Of a DNA stretch of 37,626 nt, positions 8,539 to 17,655 are shown piece after piece. Position numbers and translations under genes: made by a program. Each line of letters begins with the position of its first letter. Position 1 is the stretch's first letter. Source of the DNA: Halopolyspora algeriensis (lineage in GTDB: Bacteria > Actinomycetota > Actinomycetes > Mycobacteriales > Pseudonocardiaceae); assembly GCF_003337235.1 (NCBI RefSeq), contig NZ_QPJC01000003.1:1-37626 (forward strand), given 5' to 3'. The notes under the pieces are model-generated. The model ran no database searches, was not told the DNA's origin, and worked only from the letters and a program-made list of their open reading frames with translations.

Positions 8539-9672
8539 TCAGCGAACGGCGACGAGGTCGTCGGCGTGCACGACCTCACGGCGTTGCTCAGGCGGCAACT
8601 CGTGACTCGAACGGCCGATCAGGTCGGGCAGTTCGCCCGCGTCGTAGGCGACCACTCCCCTGGCCACCACCGCCCCGGACGGGCCGGCGAGTTCCACCAC
8701 GTCACCACCCTCGAAGGCTCCCTCCAGGCCGGTGACCCCCGCAGCCAGCAACGAGCGCCGACGCTTGACCACAGCAGCGACAGCACCCTCGTCCAGGTGC
8801 AGCCGACCTCGCGCGCTCGCAGCATGCGCGAGCCAGAAACGCCGAGCGGACAGGTGCGCGCCGGTGGCTTCGAACGCCGTACCGACATCGGCCCCGTCGA
8901 GCGCACGAGCAGCCAGCTCGGCCGAGGTCAGCAATACCGGGATGCCCGCCGAGCGGGCCACCCGCGCCGCCTCGACCTTCGAGGCCATCCCGCCGGTCCC
9001 GAGCCCCGAGGTTCCGGTGCTCGTCACGGACACCCCCGCCATGTCCGCGGCGCTGGTGACCTCCGGCACCACGGAGGAATCCTCGTTGCGGGGATCACCG
9101 TCGTACAGGGCGTCCACGTCCGAGAGCAGGATCATCGCCTCGGCGCTCACCAGGTGCGCCACCAGCGCGGCCAGCCGGTCGTTGTCGCCGAACCGGATCT
9201 CGGCGGTGGCCACGGTGTCGTTCTCGTTGACCACCGGCATCGCACCGAGCGCCAGCAGCCGCTTGAGAGTGCGCCGGGCATTGCGGTAATGGCTGCGCCG
9301 GACCACATCGTCGGTGGTCAGCAGGACCTGCCCCACGGTCAGATGGTGACGGGCGAACGAGGTCGCGTAGGCATGCGCCAGCGCCTGCTGCCCCACACTG
9401 GCGGCTGCCTGCTGAGTGGCGAGGTCGCGCGGCCGTCCACGCAGTCCCAGCGGTGCGATCCCGGCCGCGATCGCGCCCGAGGACACCAGCACCAGCTGCT
9501 TGCCTGCTTCGGCCTGCGTGGCCAGGGTGCCGACCAGAGCATCCAGCCGCTCGTGGTCGAGCCCGCCCTCGGCGGTGGTCAACGACGAGGAGCCCACCTT
9601 CACCACGACTCGTTGCGCGGCCGCGATCGCCTTTCGAGCAGGGGACTTCTCTCCGACCGCGCTGTTCACCAC
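8539..9672 (-). CDS. proB: Glutamate 5-kinase
   Basis: 377 residues. ProB phosphorylates glutamate in the first step of proline synthesis and is the usual feedback-inhibited enzyme. The amino-acid-kinase fold is seen as [11 protein letters not shown] (residues 22-32), [11 protein letters not shown], the VNENDTVA and [12 protein letters not shown] substrate and Mg sites, and [14 protein letters not shown]-terminal PUA domain (about 285-370) follows, as in full-length ProB. The start is one of two tandem GTG codons, and the first overlaps the obg stop by 7 bases. Translation is thus probably coupled to obg. Confidence 0.95.
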   Translation of the reverse strand: MVNSAVGEKSPARKAIAAAQRVVVKVGSSSLTTAEGGLDHERLDALVGTLATQAEAGKQLVLVSSGAIAAGIAPLGLRGRPRDLATQQAAASVGQQALAHAYATSFARHHLTVGQVLLTTDDVVRRSHYRNARRTLKRLLALGAMPVVNENDTVATAEIRFGDNDRLAALVAHLVSAEAMILLSDVDALYDGDPRNEDSSVVPEVTSAADMAGVSVTSTGTSGLGTGGMASKVEAARVARSAGIPVLLTSAELAARALDGADVGTAFEATGAHLSARRFWLAHAASARGRLHLDEGAVAAVVKRRRSLLAAGVTGLEGAFEGGDVVELAGPSGAVVARGVVAYDAGELPDLIGRSSHELPPEQRREVVHADDLVAVR

Positions 9673-11204
9673 TCGCTCTCCTCGTCCTCGTCGACCTCCC
9701 CCGCAGCACCTTTCGCGTCTTCCGCACGGTCCTCGGAAATCGGTTCCGCCACGGGTTCGTCCGCCCCTGCTCCCGAGCGCCGTGCCTTCATCGCCGCCCG
9801 GCGCTCGTCCTTCGTGACCCGGTCGTCGGCGTCCAACCGCTTGTCCTGCCCGCGGGCACCGTGCAACATGGCGAGCCCGGCAGGAGTCGTCGGCTCCCAG
9901 TCGAAGGTGACATCGCCGATGGTCACCTGGTCGCCCGGCTGCGCACCCTGCTTGGCGAGTTCCTCCTCAACCCCGAGACGTGCCAACCGGTCGGCGAGGT
10001 ACCCGACGGCCTCGTCGTTGTCGAAGCTGGTCTGGTGCACCCACCGCTCGGGACGATCCCCGCGGATGATGAAACCGTCGTCGGCCTCCGGGTCGGGTTC
10101 GACCGTGAAACCGGAGTCGCCCAGCGCCTCCGGTCGCACGATGACCCGCGCGGGTTCCGGGGCGGGGCGCTCCGCCCGGTAACGTTCCACCTCTTCGGCC
10201 AGGGCGAAACCCAGTTCGCGCAACCCCTCGTGGGTCGCCGTGGACACCTCGAAGACCCGCCAGCCCCGCTCGGCGAGCTCGGGACGGATCAGTTCGGCCA
10301 TCTCCTGGGCGTCCGGGACGTCCATCTTGTTCAGCACCACCAGCCGGGGACGCTGCGCCAGGTCCGGAGCGCCGTGTTCCTCCGTCAAAGCCGGTGTGTA
10401 ATCCGCCAGCTCGCTTTCCACTGCCTCGATGTCGGACACCGGATCGCGATCGGTCTCGAAAGTCGCGCAGTCCACCACGTGCACCAGGACCGCGCAGCGT
10501 TCGATGTGCCGCAGGAAGTCGAGACCGAGACCGCGTCCGCCGCTGGCACCGGGGATCAGGCCGGGGACATCGGCAACCGTGAAGACGGTCTCTCCCGCGG
10601 AGACCACGCCCAGGTTCGGCGCCAGAGTGGTGAACGGGTAATCGGCGATCTTGGGTTTCGCCGCCGACAGGACCGAGATCAGCGACGACTTGCCTGCCGA
10701 GGGAAATCCGATCAGCCCGACATCGGCGACCGATTTCAGCTCCAGCACCAGATCGTTGTACTCACCCGGCTCTCCCAGCAGGGCAAAGCCGGGAGCCCTC
10801 CGGGCTCTCGACGCCAACGCCGCGTTGCCCAGACCGCCACGGCCGCCGCGAGCGGCGACGAATGTCGTCCCCGGTCCGACCAGGTCGGCGAGCACCTCCC
10901 CTTCCGGGGTCAGTACCACCGTTCCGTCCGGAACGGGGAGCACCAGGTCCTCACCGGCAGCACCGTGACGCATGCTGCCGCGCCCCTGCCTGCCGCGGGT
11001 GGCACGCGCATGCGGCCGATGGTGGAAGTCCAGCAGGGTGTGCACCCCCGGGTCGACGACGAGGCTGATATCACCGCCCTTGCCCCCGTTGCCACCGTCC
11101 GGGCCGCCCAGCGGTTTGAACTTCTCCCGGTGCACCGAGGCGCAACCGTTGCCTCCGCCGCCTGCCGCGACGTGGATGGTCACGCGGTCAACGAAGCGCG
11201 ACAC
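9666..11204 (-). CDS. obg: GTPase Obg/CgtA, 50S assembly factor
   Basis: 512 residues in three domains: a glycine-rich Obg fold (about 1-158), a GTPase domain with G1 GFPSAGKSS (about 160), G3 DVPGL and G4 NKMD, and a C-terminal OCT domain (about 350-430) with the [10 protein letters not shown] and [17 protein letters not shown] segments. An acidic, Lys/Arg-containing tail of about 60 residues follows. Obg acts in late 50S assembly and stress signalling and is usually essential. The frame is open upstream, but GTG at 11204 is chosen because AGGAGG lies 5 bases before it. It follows rpmA and leads into proB, the common ribosomal L21-L27-Obg order. Confidence 0.95.
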   Translation of the reverse strand: MSRFVDRVTIHVAAGGGGNGCASVHREKFKPLGGPDGGNGGKGGDISLVVDPGVHTLLDFHHRPHARATRGRQGRGSMRHGAAGEDLVLPVPDGTVVLTPEGEVLADLVGPGTTFVAARGGRGGLGNAALASRARRAPGFALLGEPGEYNDLVLELKSVADVGLIGFPSAGKSSLISVLSAAKPKIADYPFTTLAPNLGVVSAGETVFTVADVPGLIPGASGGRGLGLDFLRHIERCAVLVHVVDCATFETDRDPVSDIEAVESELADYTPALTEEHGAPDLAQRPRLVVLNKMDVPDAQEMAELIRPELAERGWRVFEVSTATHEGLRELGFALAEEVERYRAERPAPEPARVIVRPEALGDSGFTVEPDPEADDGFIIRGDRPERWVHQTSFDNDEAVGYLADRLARLGVEEELAKQGAQPGDQVTIGDVTFDWEPTTPAGLAMLHGARGQDKRLDADDRVTKDERRAAMKARRSGAGADEPVAEPISEDRAEDAKGAAGEVDEDEESEW

Positions 11205-11239
11205 GGATACCTCCTGGCCGGAAAAACCGGTGCTGGAAA

Positions 11240-11284
11240 AAGACGAGGGGCGGGCCGGTGGGAACCGGACCCGCCCCTCGTCTT
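11240..11284 (-). terminator. Strong hairpin with T-run between rpmA and obg (terminator or attenuator)
   Basis: A perfect 15-base inverted repeat (arms 11240-11254 and 11270-11284) encloses a loop that can itself pair (CCGGT/ACCGG). On the minus strand the stem is followed by CTTTTTCC, so it has the form of an intrinsic terminator for rplU-rpmA transcripts. obg has its own Shine-Dalgarno downstream, so the hairpin probably sets a lower level of obg-proB readthrough. Confidence 0.75.
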
Positions 11285-11307
11285 CGACGGTCGTACCGAG
11301 AGCCGGG

Positions 11308-11565
11308 TCAAGCCTCGGTCGGCACGACGTTGACAGTCTTGCGGCCGAGCTTGCGGCCGAACTCGACCTCGCCTGCGGCGAGTGCGAACAGCGTGTCGTC
11401 CTTGCCACGACCCACGTTACCGCCGGGGTGGAACTTCGTTCCGCGCTGCCGGACCAGGATCTCGCCGGCGTTGACGACCTGGCCACCGAAGCGCTTCACA
11501 CCCAGGAACTTGGGATTCGAATCGCGGCCGTTCCGAGAGTTGGACGCGCCCTTCTTGGTTGACAT
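11308..11565 (-). CDS. rpmA: 50S ribosomal protein L27
   Basis: 85 residues, standard for bL27, which reaches toward the peptidyl-transferase centre with its N-terminus. The mature-type N-terminus [15 protein letters not shown] is at the start, with no Firmicute-type cleaved extension. The core has [27 protein letters not shown]. It starts 14 bases after the rplU stop, so the two are one transcript. Confidence 0.97.
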   Translation of the reverse strand: MSTKKGASNSRNGRDSNPKFLGVKRFGGQVVNAGEILVRQRGTKFHPGGNVGRGKDDTLFALAAGEVEFGRKLGRKTVNVVPTEA

Positions 11566-11579
11566 AGCTACTCAGGTCC

Positions 11580-11888
11580 TCACTTCGTGATGCCGGTGAC
11601 CTCGACGCGGGTCAGCTTCTGCCGGTGCCCCTGGCGCTTGTGGTAACCGGTCTTGTTCTTGAACTTGTGAATGCGGATCTTGGGGCCCTTGGTCTGCTCG
11701 ACGAGCCTGCCGGTCACCGAGGTCTTGCTCAGCGCGTTGGTGTCGGCGGTGACCTCTGAGCCGTCGACGACCATCAGCGCCGGGAAAGTGACCTCGGAGC
11801 CCGGCTCGCCCTCGAGCTTCTCGACCTCGACGACGTCCCCGACAGCCACCTTGTACTGTTTGCCGCCGGTCTTGACGATCGCGTACAT
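11580..11888 (-). CDS. rplU: 50S ribosomal protein L21
   Basis: 102 residues, standard for bL21, a 23S rRNA-binding protein. [18 protein letters not shown] at the N-terminus and the [23 protein letters not shown]-terminal region are diagnostic. An AGGAGAC ribosome site lies 9 bases before the ATG. It heads the rplU-rpmA-(hairpin)-obg-proB unit. The 264-base stretch upstream (11889-12152) must hold its promoter and leader. I see no clear riboswitch there, only the palindrome listed at 12081. Confidence 0.97.
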   Translation of the reverse strand: MYAIVKTGGKQYKVAVGDVVEVEKLEGEPGSEVTFPALMVVDGSEVTADTNALSKTSVTGRLVEQTKGPKIRIHKFKNKTGYHKRQGHRQKLTRVEVTGITK

Positions 11889-12080
11889 GAGTCGGAAGTC
11901 TCCTGCTGCTCGGTTTCGCTAGTTCACCATCTGGGACGGACGCCCTCCTCGGCGAAGAGCCGGGGATCCTCGTACGCCGTTCGCACAGCGCCTCGGTGGG
12001 TTCCTGCCTCAGGCGACGGCAGCCGACCTTACCGGGCGGACCCCGCCTCAACAGGCGTTTATCCTCTCCGCCCGTCCGGC

Positions 12081-12097
12081 GGCGAGAAGTTCTCGCC
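12081..12097. promoter_or_regulatory. Palindrome upstream of rplU (candidate operator or terminator stem)
   Basis: GGCGAGAA and TTCTCGCC flank a single central base. The site lies 56 bases past the stop of the upstream surface-protein gene and about 190 bases before rplU. The one-base centre suits a protein-binding palindrome better than an RNA hairpin. The regulator is unknown. Confidence 0.3.
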
Positions 12098-12152
12098 CAT
12101 CATACAGCCAACCCCGGTACTTCCGACCGCGAGGGTACCGGCTCGGACTCCC

Positions 12153-12995
12153 TCACCGCCCGACGACGGTGATACGAGCATCCGGGATGAACAGGGTACC
12201 CCCACTGAGCTCGACATTGTGCGCGGTGACATCGGTGAAGGTGAGCTTCGGCAGCTGCAGGAACCCCAGATCGAGGTTCGGCATCGCCAACGAGTCGGGC
12301 GACAGGGTGACCGGTGCCAGGGGGTGATCCGCGACGGCCGGCGTTCCGGTGAGTCGACGTGTGTAGAGGTGGATCGGCCCATCGGTGATCGTCGAGACCC
12401 GGCCGGGTGCACTCGCCGCCCGCATGACCGTACCGTTGCCCAGCGCACCGCGTTGCACCAGATCGGTGATCTCCAGCCGTTGCGCGGTGAAGTGCAGCGT
12501 CTTGACCTGCCTGCCCTCGACCTCCTGCATCGAGTAGCCGTGGTACCGGGAGCCGATCAGTTTCAGCTTGCTCGCGGTCAACGTCCATTGTCTGCCCGGC
12601 CCCGGCCGGGCACCGGACGCTTCGGGCGAGGCAGTCGGCAGCGCGGGCCCCGATTTCGGCGATCCCGATGCCGCAGGCCCTGCTGGTGAGGATCCTGATG
12701 CCTCCGCTGGGGAAAGTCCGGACGACGAAGCAGGCAACGGGCTCGACGACGGAGCAGGCGAGAGAGCCGAGGGCCGCGGGGACAGCAGGGCCACCAGGCC
12801 CGACACCAGGCCGCGAGAGTCGTCTTCCTCCGCACGGGGCTGTGCACTCGCGGGAGCGGTGCCCGCGACGATGCCGACGACCATGGCGAGGCTGACGCAC
12901 AACGGCATGGTCGGCCACAGGTGATACCGCCGCCGACGCGCACGATCGGGACCCCCGGACGAACACGGACTCGACCGACGACTCCGCAGGCTCAC
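12153..12995 (-). CDS. Secreted surface protein with Ser/Ala/Pro stalk; third gene of the DUF6230-DUF6114 operon
   Basis: 280 residues, not recognised as a named family. An Arg-rich N-terminus is followed by a hydrophobic segment (about residues 30-48) ending in ASA, a likely Sec signal peptide. A Ser/Ala/Pro/Gly-rich linker (about 58-125) leads to a C-terminal domain of about 150 residues with alternating polar/hydrophobic strands (KLKLIGSRYHGYSM, LHFTAQRLEITDLV, LTFTDVTAHNVEL, LFIPDARITVVG). This domain faintly resembles the DUF6230 protein two genes upstream, so both may be related beta-rich lipid- or polymer-binding folds (inference). The GTG start overlaps the DUF6114 stop (GTGA), so the genes are coupled. 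Confidence 0.75.
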   Translation of the reverse strand: MSLRSRRSSPCSSGGPDRARRRRYHLWPTMPLCVSLAMVVGIVAGTAPASAQPRAEEDDSRGLVSGLVALLSPRPSALSPAPSSSPLPASSSGLSPAEASGSSPAGPAASGSPKSGPALPTASPEASGARPGPGRQWTLTASKLKLIGSRYHGYSMQEVEGRQVKTLHFTAQRLEITDLVQRGALGNGTVMRAASAPGRVSTITDGPIHLYTRRLTGTPAVADHPLAPVTLSPDSLAMPNLDLGFLQLPKLTFTDVTAHNVELSGGTLFIPDARITVVGR

Positions 12996-13498
12996 TCTCG
13001 CCCTCCGTGAGCTCCGTGAGCGCTCTCGACCCGGGGGGCGGACACGTGTTCTGCCCGGGTCTCCGCCCGGGTCCCCGCCTGCGTACTCGTCACCGTCCGC
13101 CACTGCTTCGGAGCAGGCGACCAGGCAAGCCCGAGCGCGGCACCGATGATGCCGAGCAGAGTGCCGAGGAACATGGACCCCAGATTGACGGTCACGATCG
13201 CCACCACGGCAAGCAGCAACGTCACGATTCCGGAAGCCATCCGGAACTGGGGACGAATCCAGAACGACACGGCACATATGATCATGACCACGCCGACCAC
13301 CAACGCCGAAATCCCACCGAGCGTTTTCAAGGTGATCACCACGTCACCGAATTTCAGCGACGCATACGGCGGATACAGCAACACCAGAGCCGCCGACAGG
13401 GTGAAAACTCCCGCCCAGAACGGCCGGCTCCGCCGCCACTGCCGAAACGACATCCGCACGGTTCGCACCCGCCCTCGGCGGACATCTCCGCTCATCAT
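12992..13498 (-). CDS. DUF6114 family membrane protein
   Basis: 168 residues with four predicted transmembrane helices (PFWAGVFTLSAALVLLYPP; the ISALVVGVVMIICAVSFWI region; GIVTLLLAVVAIVTVNL; FLGTLLGIIGAALGLAW) and a positively charged N-terminus starting MMSGDVRRGR. Sequence and partner match the actinobacterial DUF6114 proteins that follow DUF6230 genes. The function is unknown. GGGGGAA lies just upstream of the tandem ATG start. It begins 11 bases after the DUF6230 stop and overlaps the next gene by 4 bases. Confidence 0.8.
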   Translation of the reverse strand: MMSGDVRRGRVRTVRMSFRQWRRSRPFWAGVFTLSAALVLLYPPYASLKFGDVVITLKTLGGISALVVGVVMIICAVSFWIRPQFRMASGIVTLLLAVVAIVTVNLGSMFLGTLLGIIGAALGLAWSPAPKQWRTVTSTQAGTRAETRAEHVSAPRVESAHGAHGGRE

Positions 13499-13509
13499 CG
13501 ATTCCCCCG

Positions 13510-14148
13510 TCAGAAGCACTCGTGACGACCTGCCTCGGCGGTGATCCGAACGTCGCTGAGCCGCAGCGTCGATGCCGTAGTGGACCATGCCACCTGGCGC
13601 AGGTTCGCGATGTGCGCGCTGTCGGCCTGGATCCCGAAGGTTCCCGGCTTGCCCTGCAGCCCCTCCGGCCCCTTGCCGAACGTTGCGGCGTCCCGGCCGA
13701 TCTCGACGTTGTTCAGGGTGAGGTCACCGGTGACCTTCTCCACACCGATCACCAGATTCTCAGCCCGCATGCCCCCGGGGGCCGAAATGCGGATCGTCAT
13801 GTCACCGACTCCCGGAACGCCCGGCACCACGATCGACTGGCAGAAGTTACTCAACCTGGCATCGCGAAAGCCGTTGACCAGCACCGGATGTGCCTTTTCC
13901 GACGAACTCCGGTCCACCGAGCCGTACTGGACGACACCCTTGGCGCGAAGGTCATCCGCCGAGGCCTTGTATCGGGTGCCGGAGACCGCGAAAGACGCCG
14001 CAATCGCACCCTGCGACATGCCGGTGAGCATGAGTCCGACACCGAAGACGCCCACCACGAGCACGAGCGTGAACACCCGCCATCGAGTCCGGCCGGTCGC
14101 CGAGCCGTCGAATTCCTGTCGGCGGGAGAGTCCGTGCGATGCCATCAT
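13510..14148 (-). CDS. DUF6230 family membrane-anchored protein
   Basis: 212 residues. One hydrophobic segment (about residues 25-45, VFTLVLVVGVFGVGLML) after an Arg-rich N-terminus suggests a membrane anchor or uncleaved signal, with the rest outside the cell. The body has the DUF6230 pattern: FAVSGTRYKASADDL near the start, VLVNGFRDARLSNFCQSIV in the middle with a conserved Cys, and a C-terminal RLSDVRITAEAGRHECF with a second Cys. It opens a three-gene operon with DUF6114 and a secreted protein. The biochemical role is unknown. The operon sits between rne and rplU, which are close neighbours in related genomes. Confidence 0.8.
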   Translation of the reverse strand: MMASHGLSRRQEFDGSATGRTRWRVFTLVLVVGVFGVGLMLTGMSQGAIAASFAVSGTRYKASADDLRAKGVVQYGSVDRSSSEKAHPVLVNGFRDARLSNFCQSIVVPGVPGVGDMTIRISAPGGMRAENLVIGVEKVTGDLTLNNVEIGRDAATFGKGPEGLQGKPGTFGIQADSAHIANLRQVAWSTTASTLRLSDVRITAEAGRHECF

Positions 14149-14235
14149 GCTTACCCCTGGACTTTTCACAATCGACGGAGCGAACAACGCCGCCCTGGCC
14201 CCCGTGGACAGCGTTCGACACTCAGAGTGACCTGC

Positions 14236-14263
14236 ATTACGCCTACCAGCGGGTAACTGTAAG
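14236..14263 (-). promoter_or_regulatory. Candidate promoter with embedded operator for the DUF6230 operon
   Basis: On the minus strand TTACAG and TAATGC are separated by 17 bases, a plausible -35/-10 pair about 90 bases before the DUF6230 start. The spacer contains TACCCGCTGGTA (14244-14255), with TACC/GGTA half-sites of the kind bound by TetR-type repressors. No regulator gene is adjacent. Confidence 0.35.
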
Positions 14264-14375
14264 GGAAGGCCAGCGAAAACGCTGTGACAGGCGCCACCGG
14301 CACGAATCCGATTCACGGATTTGCTCACGGAACGTACTCATTCACCGGCGTGTTCAAGCACAGGCACAGACACGT

Positions 14376-14424
14376 ACAGCCGTGCGTCTTCGGCGTCATG
14401 TCACTGTCGAAGACACACGGCTGT
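14376..14424 (-). terminator. Hairpin downstream of rne
   Basis: Arms 14376-14392 and 14408-14424 pair over 17 bases with one mismatch around a 15-base loop, 30 bases beyond the rne stop. There is no T-run on the minus strand, so it may act as an actinobacterial stem-only terminator or protect the 3' end. Confidence 0.5.
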
Positions 14425-14453
14425 CGTGAACTCGGCTTTGGCTGTGTACGAAC

Positions 14454-17400
14454 TCAGCTCTGCGGGGGTTCCACGGGCGGACCGGCGGGCCGCCCCGCCG
14501 CACGGCGGGCGGACCTGCGAGCGACCGTGGCCGGAGCCGGCTGCGGGCTCGGCGCGGCAGCGGGCTCCTCCCGGGAAGGAGACGGTGTGACCACCACCGG
14601 TGTCGGAGCGACTCCCGCACTCCCGGCGGGGCGACTGACCTTGCGCCGCTTCGTGCGGTTGTCACCCGACGCCGGCGATGCCGCAGGCGTGGATTCCCCT
14701 CCCGAGTCCGCTTCGGTGGTTTCCCGCGTCGCCGCTCCGGTCCTCTCGGGAGCCTGCTCGGGGGCACCGACGGCTTCGGAGCCGCGACCACCGTCGTTGC
14801 TTTCGGCCTGCTCGTTCACCGAAGCGGCCGGTGCCGCGGGCTTCGCCTCCACGCGCGCGGGCTCTTCCCGGGCGGGCGCTTCTCGCGCCGGCTCTTCCCT
14901 GGCCGACTCTTCCCGGGCAGGCTTTTCCTGCGCGGGTTTCGCCGGTGCGGGCTCCTTCTGCGCAGACTGGGAAGTCTTGGTTCGTTCGGACCGTCCACCG
15001 GACTCGGCCGAGGTTTCCTGCTGCGATCCCTTGCCACGCTGGCGGCTTCGCCGCGACCCGCCGCCACCATTGCCGTTTCCGGAGTGATTGCCGTTTCCGG
15101 AGTGATTGCCGCGATGGGAATGGTGGTGGACAGGCTCCGTCGACACGAGCAGGCCTCGACCCCGGCAGTGCTCGCAGGTGCTGCTGTAGGCCTCCAGCAG
15201 ACCGGTGCCGACCCTCTTGCGGGTCATCTGCACCAGACCCAGCGAGGTCACCTCCGCAACCTGATGCCGGGTGCGGTCCCTGCCCAGGCATTCGGTCAAC
15301 CGACGCAGCACCAGGTCCCGGTTGGATTCCAACACCATGTCGATGAAGTCGATCACGATGATGCCGCCGATGTCGCGCAGCCTCAGCTGCCGCACGATCT
15401 CCTCGGCCGCCTCCAGGTTGTTCCGGGTGACGGTCTCCTCGAGATTTCCTCCCGAACCGGTGAACTTGCCCGTGTTGACGTCGATCACCGTCATGGCCTC
15501 GGTGCGGTCGATGACCAGGTGTCCCCCGGAAGGCAACCAGACCTTCCGGTCGAGTGCCTTGGTGATCTGCTCGTCGATCCGCTGCTCGGAGAACACGTCG
15601 CCGGTGCCGACATGCTTGCTCAGCCGGGAGACGAGGTCCGGGGCGACATGCTGCACGTAGGCCTCGATGGTGTCCCACGCATCGTCGCCCTGGATCGTCA
15701 GCGAGGAGAAGTCCTCGGTGAACAGGTCCCGAACGACCTTGATGAGCAGGTCGGGTTCCTCGTAGAGCAGCTGCGGCGACTGCGCCTTCGGTGCCTCGGC
15801 CTTGTCCTTGACGATGTCCCACTGGGCCTGCAGGCGGCGCACGTCGTGCTCCAGGGCCTGTTCGCTGATGCCCTCGGAAGCGGTTCGGATGATCACGCCG
15901 GCATCTTCCGGCACGATCCGCTTCAGGATCTCCTTGAGCCGCTTGCGCTCGTTGTCCGGCAACTTGCGACTGATCCCCGTCGCACTACCGCCGGGCACGT
16001 AGACCAGAAACCGGCCCGGGAGACTGATCTGGGTGGTCAGCCGAGCGCCCTTGTGCCCCATCGGATCCTTGGTGACCTGCACGAGCACGCTGTCACCCGT
16101 CGACAGCGCCTGCTCGATCCGTCGGGCCTTGCCTGCCAGGCCCGCGGCATCCCAGTCCACTTCACCGGCATAGAGCACCGCGTTGCGACCACGGCCGATG
16201 TCGACGAACGCCGCCTCCATGCTCGGCAGTACGTTCTGTACGCGCCCCAGGTAGACATTGCCGACCAGCGAGCCGCTGCCCGCCGAGGTCACGAAGTTCT
16301 CGGCCAGAACGCCGTCCTCCAGCACGGCGACCTGGGTCTGATCACCCTGCTCGCGCACGACCATCCTGCGGTCCACCGACTCACGCCGGGCGAGGAACTC
16401 CGACTCCGACAGCACCGGCGCACGGCGACGGCCGGCGTCGCGGCCGTCGCGGCGGCGCTGGCGCTTGGCTTCCAGCCGAGTCGATCCCTTGATCGCGCGA
16501 ACCTCGTCCTCGCCGCTGTCCTGACGCCCGCTTTCGGCCGCGGCCTCGCGGACGTGCACGACCGTGTTCGGCGGGTCGTCCTCGCGGGTGTTGCCGTCGC
16601 CCTCACCGGAACTCTTACGCCGCCTGCGCCGCCTGCGCCGGTTCGGCGCGACCTCACCGGACTCCTCCTCGAGGTCGGTCGCGCCGGTCTGCTCCGACGA
16701 GCTCTCCTCGGCAGTCGTCTCGGTATCGGCTGCCGCGGGCTTGCCCTTCTTGTCCGCCGTATCGGCCTTGCGCGAGGCGTCGCCGCCCTTGCTCTTCTTG
16801 TCCTTCTTGCCCGGGCGAGTCCCCTTGCCGTCTTTGTCGGCCTGGTCGGTTTTCCCCGTGTCGTCCTCGGCAGACTCCTTCTCGGTGGCCGTCTCGCCGG
16901 CCTCGGACTGCTCGCCGTCGCCTCCGCGGCCCCGGCCACGTCCTCGCCGGCCGCGGCGACGACGGCGGCGGCCCGAGCGGTCACCGTCCTCGGCGGTTTC
17001 CTCCTCGGTCTCGTCCGCTTCTTCGGCGGGTGCCTCCGCCGAATCAGCCACGCTCTCCTCCGGCTCCGGCGGTGCGGGAGGAGCCGCCTGCGGCTCGGGC
17101 GCCAGGAACATCGCTTGCGGGGCGGTCCACGCCGGGGCCTGCGTCTGCGGACGCGACTGCGGCTGATCACCGTTACCGAAGAGCAGCCCGGTCTCGCCCA
17201 CTCCGGTCTCGGAGGCCTCGGCGGGGGAAACCTCGGAGTCGTCCGTCCCGGACGGGGAAGCCTCGGGGACCGCGTTCTCGGTCGTCGCCGGGGCCTGCGC
17301 GGTATCGGCCGCACCGGCGGCCTGCTGTTCCTCCGGCTCCTCGATCTGCTCGGGGCGCAACGCCCGCACGACCTTCAGTGCCACATCGCGACTGATGTTC

Positions 17401-17615
17401 GACTGCGCGCTGCGCACCGACTCGCCGAGGGTGTTCAGCGTCGCGATGACCTCGCGGCTGCTTCCCCCCAGAAGTTTGGCCAAGGCATGCACCCGCAGCT
17501 TCGCGGGCAATTCGAACGTCTCTTGTCCGGCACCCTCGGTACGAGTGTGCTCCTCGGCCGAGGGTGTGGTCGATTGCCCACTGGTATTCCCAGCAGGCGT
17601 GTCCATGTTCAACAT
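14454..17615 (-). CDS. rne: Ribonuclease E/G family endoribonuclease
   Basis: 1053 residues, the size of actinobacterial RNase E. Residues about 35-90 (ELPAKLRVHALAKLLGGSSREVIATL) resemble an IF2-type N-terminal helical domain. A long stretch of alternating acidic and Lys/Arg-rich sequence follows to about 390. The S1 domain starts near 440 (GSLVGNVYLGRVQNVLPSMEAAFVDIG). The catalytic DNase-I-like part has two metal-binding Asp residues in DVNTGKF (about 712) and VIDFIDM (about 756). The zinc-link CEHC follows near 812. The last 200 residues are low-complexity, with Gly/Asn/His and AREEP-type repeats. The enzyme cleaves mRNA and matures rRNA. ATG 17615 follows GGAGGAG by 4 bases; ATG 17606 is the alternative. 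Confidence 0.93.
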   Translation of the reverse strand: MLNMDTPAGNTSGQSTTPSAEEHTRTEGAGQETFELPAKLRVHALAKLLGGSSREVIATLNTLGESVRSAQSNISRDVALKVVRALRPEQIEEPEEQQAAGAADTAQAPATTENAVPEASPSGTDDSEVSPAEASETGVGETGLLFGNGDQPQSRPQTQAPAWTAPQAMFLAPEPQAAPPAPPEPEESVADSAEAPAEEADETEEETAEDGDRSGRRRRRRGRRGRGRGRGGDGEQSEAGETATEKESAEDDTGKTDQADKDGKGTRPGKKDKKSKGGDASRKADTADKKGKPAAADTETTAEESSSEQTGATDLEEESGEVAPNRRRRRRRRKSSGEGDGNTREDDPPNTVVHVREAAAESGRQDSGEDEVRAIKGSTRLEAKRQRRRDGRDAGRRRAPVLSESEFLARRESVDRRMVVREQGDQTQVAVLEDGVLAENFVTSAGSGSLVGNVYLGRVQNVLPSMEAAFVDIGRGRNAVLYAGEVDWDAAGLAGKARRIEQALSTGDSVLVQVTKDPMGHKGARLTTQISLPGRFLVYVPGGSATGISRKLPDNERKRLKEILKRIVPEDAGVIIRTASEGISEQALEHDVRRLQAQWDIVKDKAEAPKAQSPQLLYEEPDLLIKVVRDLFTEDFSSLTIQGDDAWDTIEAYVQHVAPDLVSRLSKHVGTGDVFSEQRIDEQITKALDRKVWLPSGGHLVIDRTEAMTVIDVNTGKFTGSGGNLEETVTRNNLEAAEEIVRQLRLRDIGGIIVIDFIDMVLESNRDLVLRRLTECLGRDRTRHQVAEVTSLGLVQMTRKRVGTGLLEAYSSTCEHCRGRGLLVSTEPVHHHSHRGNHSGNGNHSGNGNGGGGSRRSRQRGKGSQQETSAESGGRSERTKTSQSAQKEPAPAKPAQEKPAREESAREEPAREAPAREEPARVEAKPAAPAASVNEQAESNDGGRGSEAVGAPEQAPERTGAATRETTEADSGGESTPAASPASGDNRTKRRKVSRPAGSAGVAPTPVVVTPSPSREEPAAAPSPQPAPATVARRSARRAAGRPAGPPVEPPQS
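15069..15111. repeat. 18-base tandem repeat inside rne
   Basis: An 18-base unit beginning ATTGCCGTTTCC occurs twice plus 7 bases without change. It encodes the GNHSGN repeat in the C-terminal tail of RNase E, so copy number could vary in frame between strains. Confidence 0.85.
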
Positions 17616-17636
17616 TCAACTCCTCCGCCCCCCGGG

Positions 17637-17655
17637 CGCGTCCTCGCGGGACGCG
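17637..17655 (-). promoter_or_regulatory. Hairpin in the rne 5' leader
   Basis: CGCGTCC and GGACGCG pair across a 5-base loop, 11 bases upstream of the rne Shine-Dalgarno. A second small stem (CCACC/GGTGG) lies about 45 bases further upstream. RNase E autoregulates through 5' UTR hairpins in E. coli; whether this one does is speculation. Confidence 0.3.

Larger units (their letters stand above)
14149..14453. other. 305-base gap between rne and the DUF6230 operon
   Basis: No gene is visible. It holds a TACC-AGCG-GGTA site near the operon (14244-14255) and a long hairpin (14376-14424) beyond the rne stop. The remainder shows no recognisable element. Confidence 0.6.

Noticed and set aside
9453-11333. 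Open frame opposite obg and proB
   Set aside because: Shadow of obg; His/Arg/Gln-rich and no conserved motif.
11889-12152. L21-type regulatory leader RNA
   Set aside because: Described L21 leaders are from Bacilli; no matching structure was visible by eye beyond a one-base-loop palindrome.
14850-14940. Repeated gcgggc/tcttcc pattern as a DNA repeat element
   Set aside because: It encodes the AREEP-type tail of RNase E; copies are imperfect and explained by coding.
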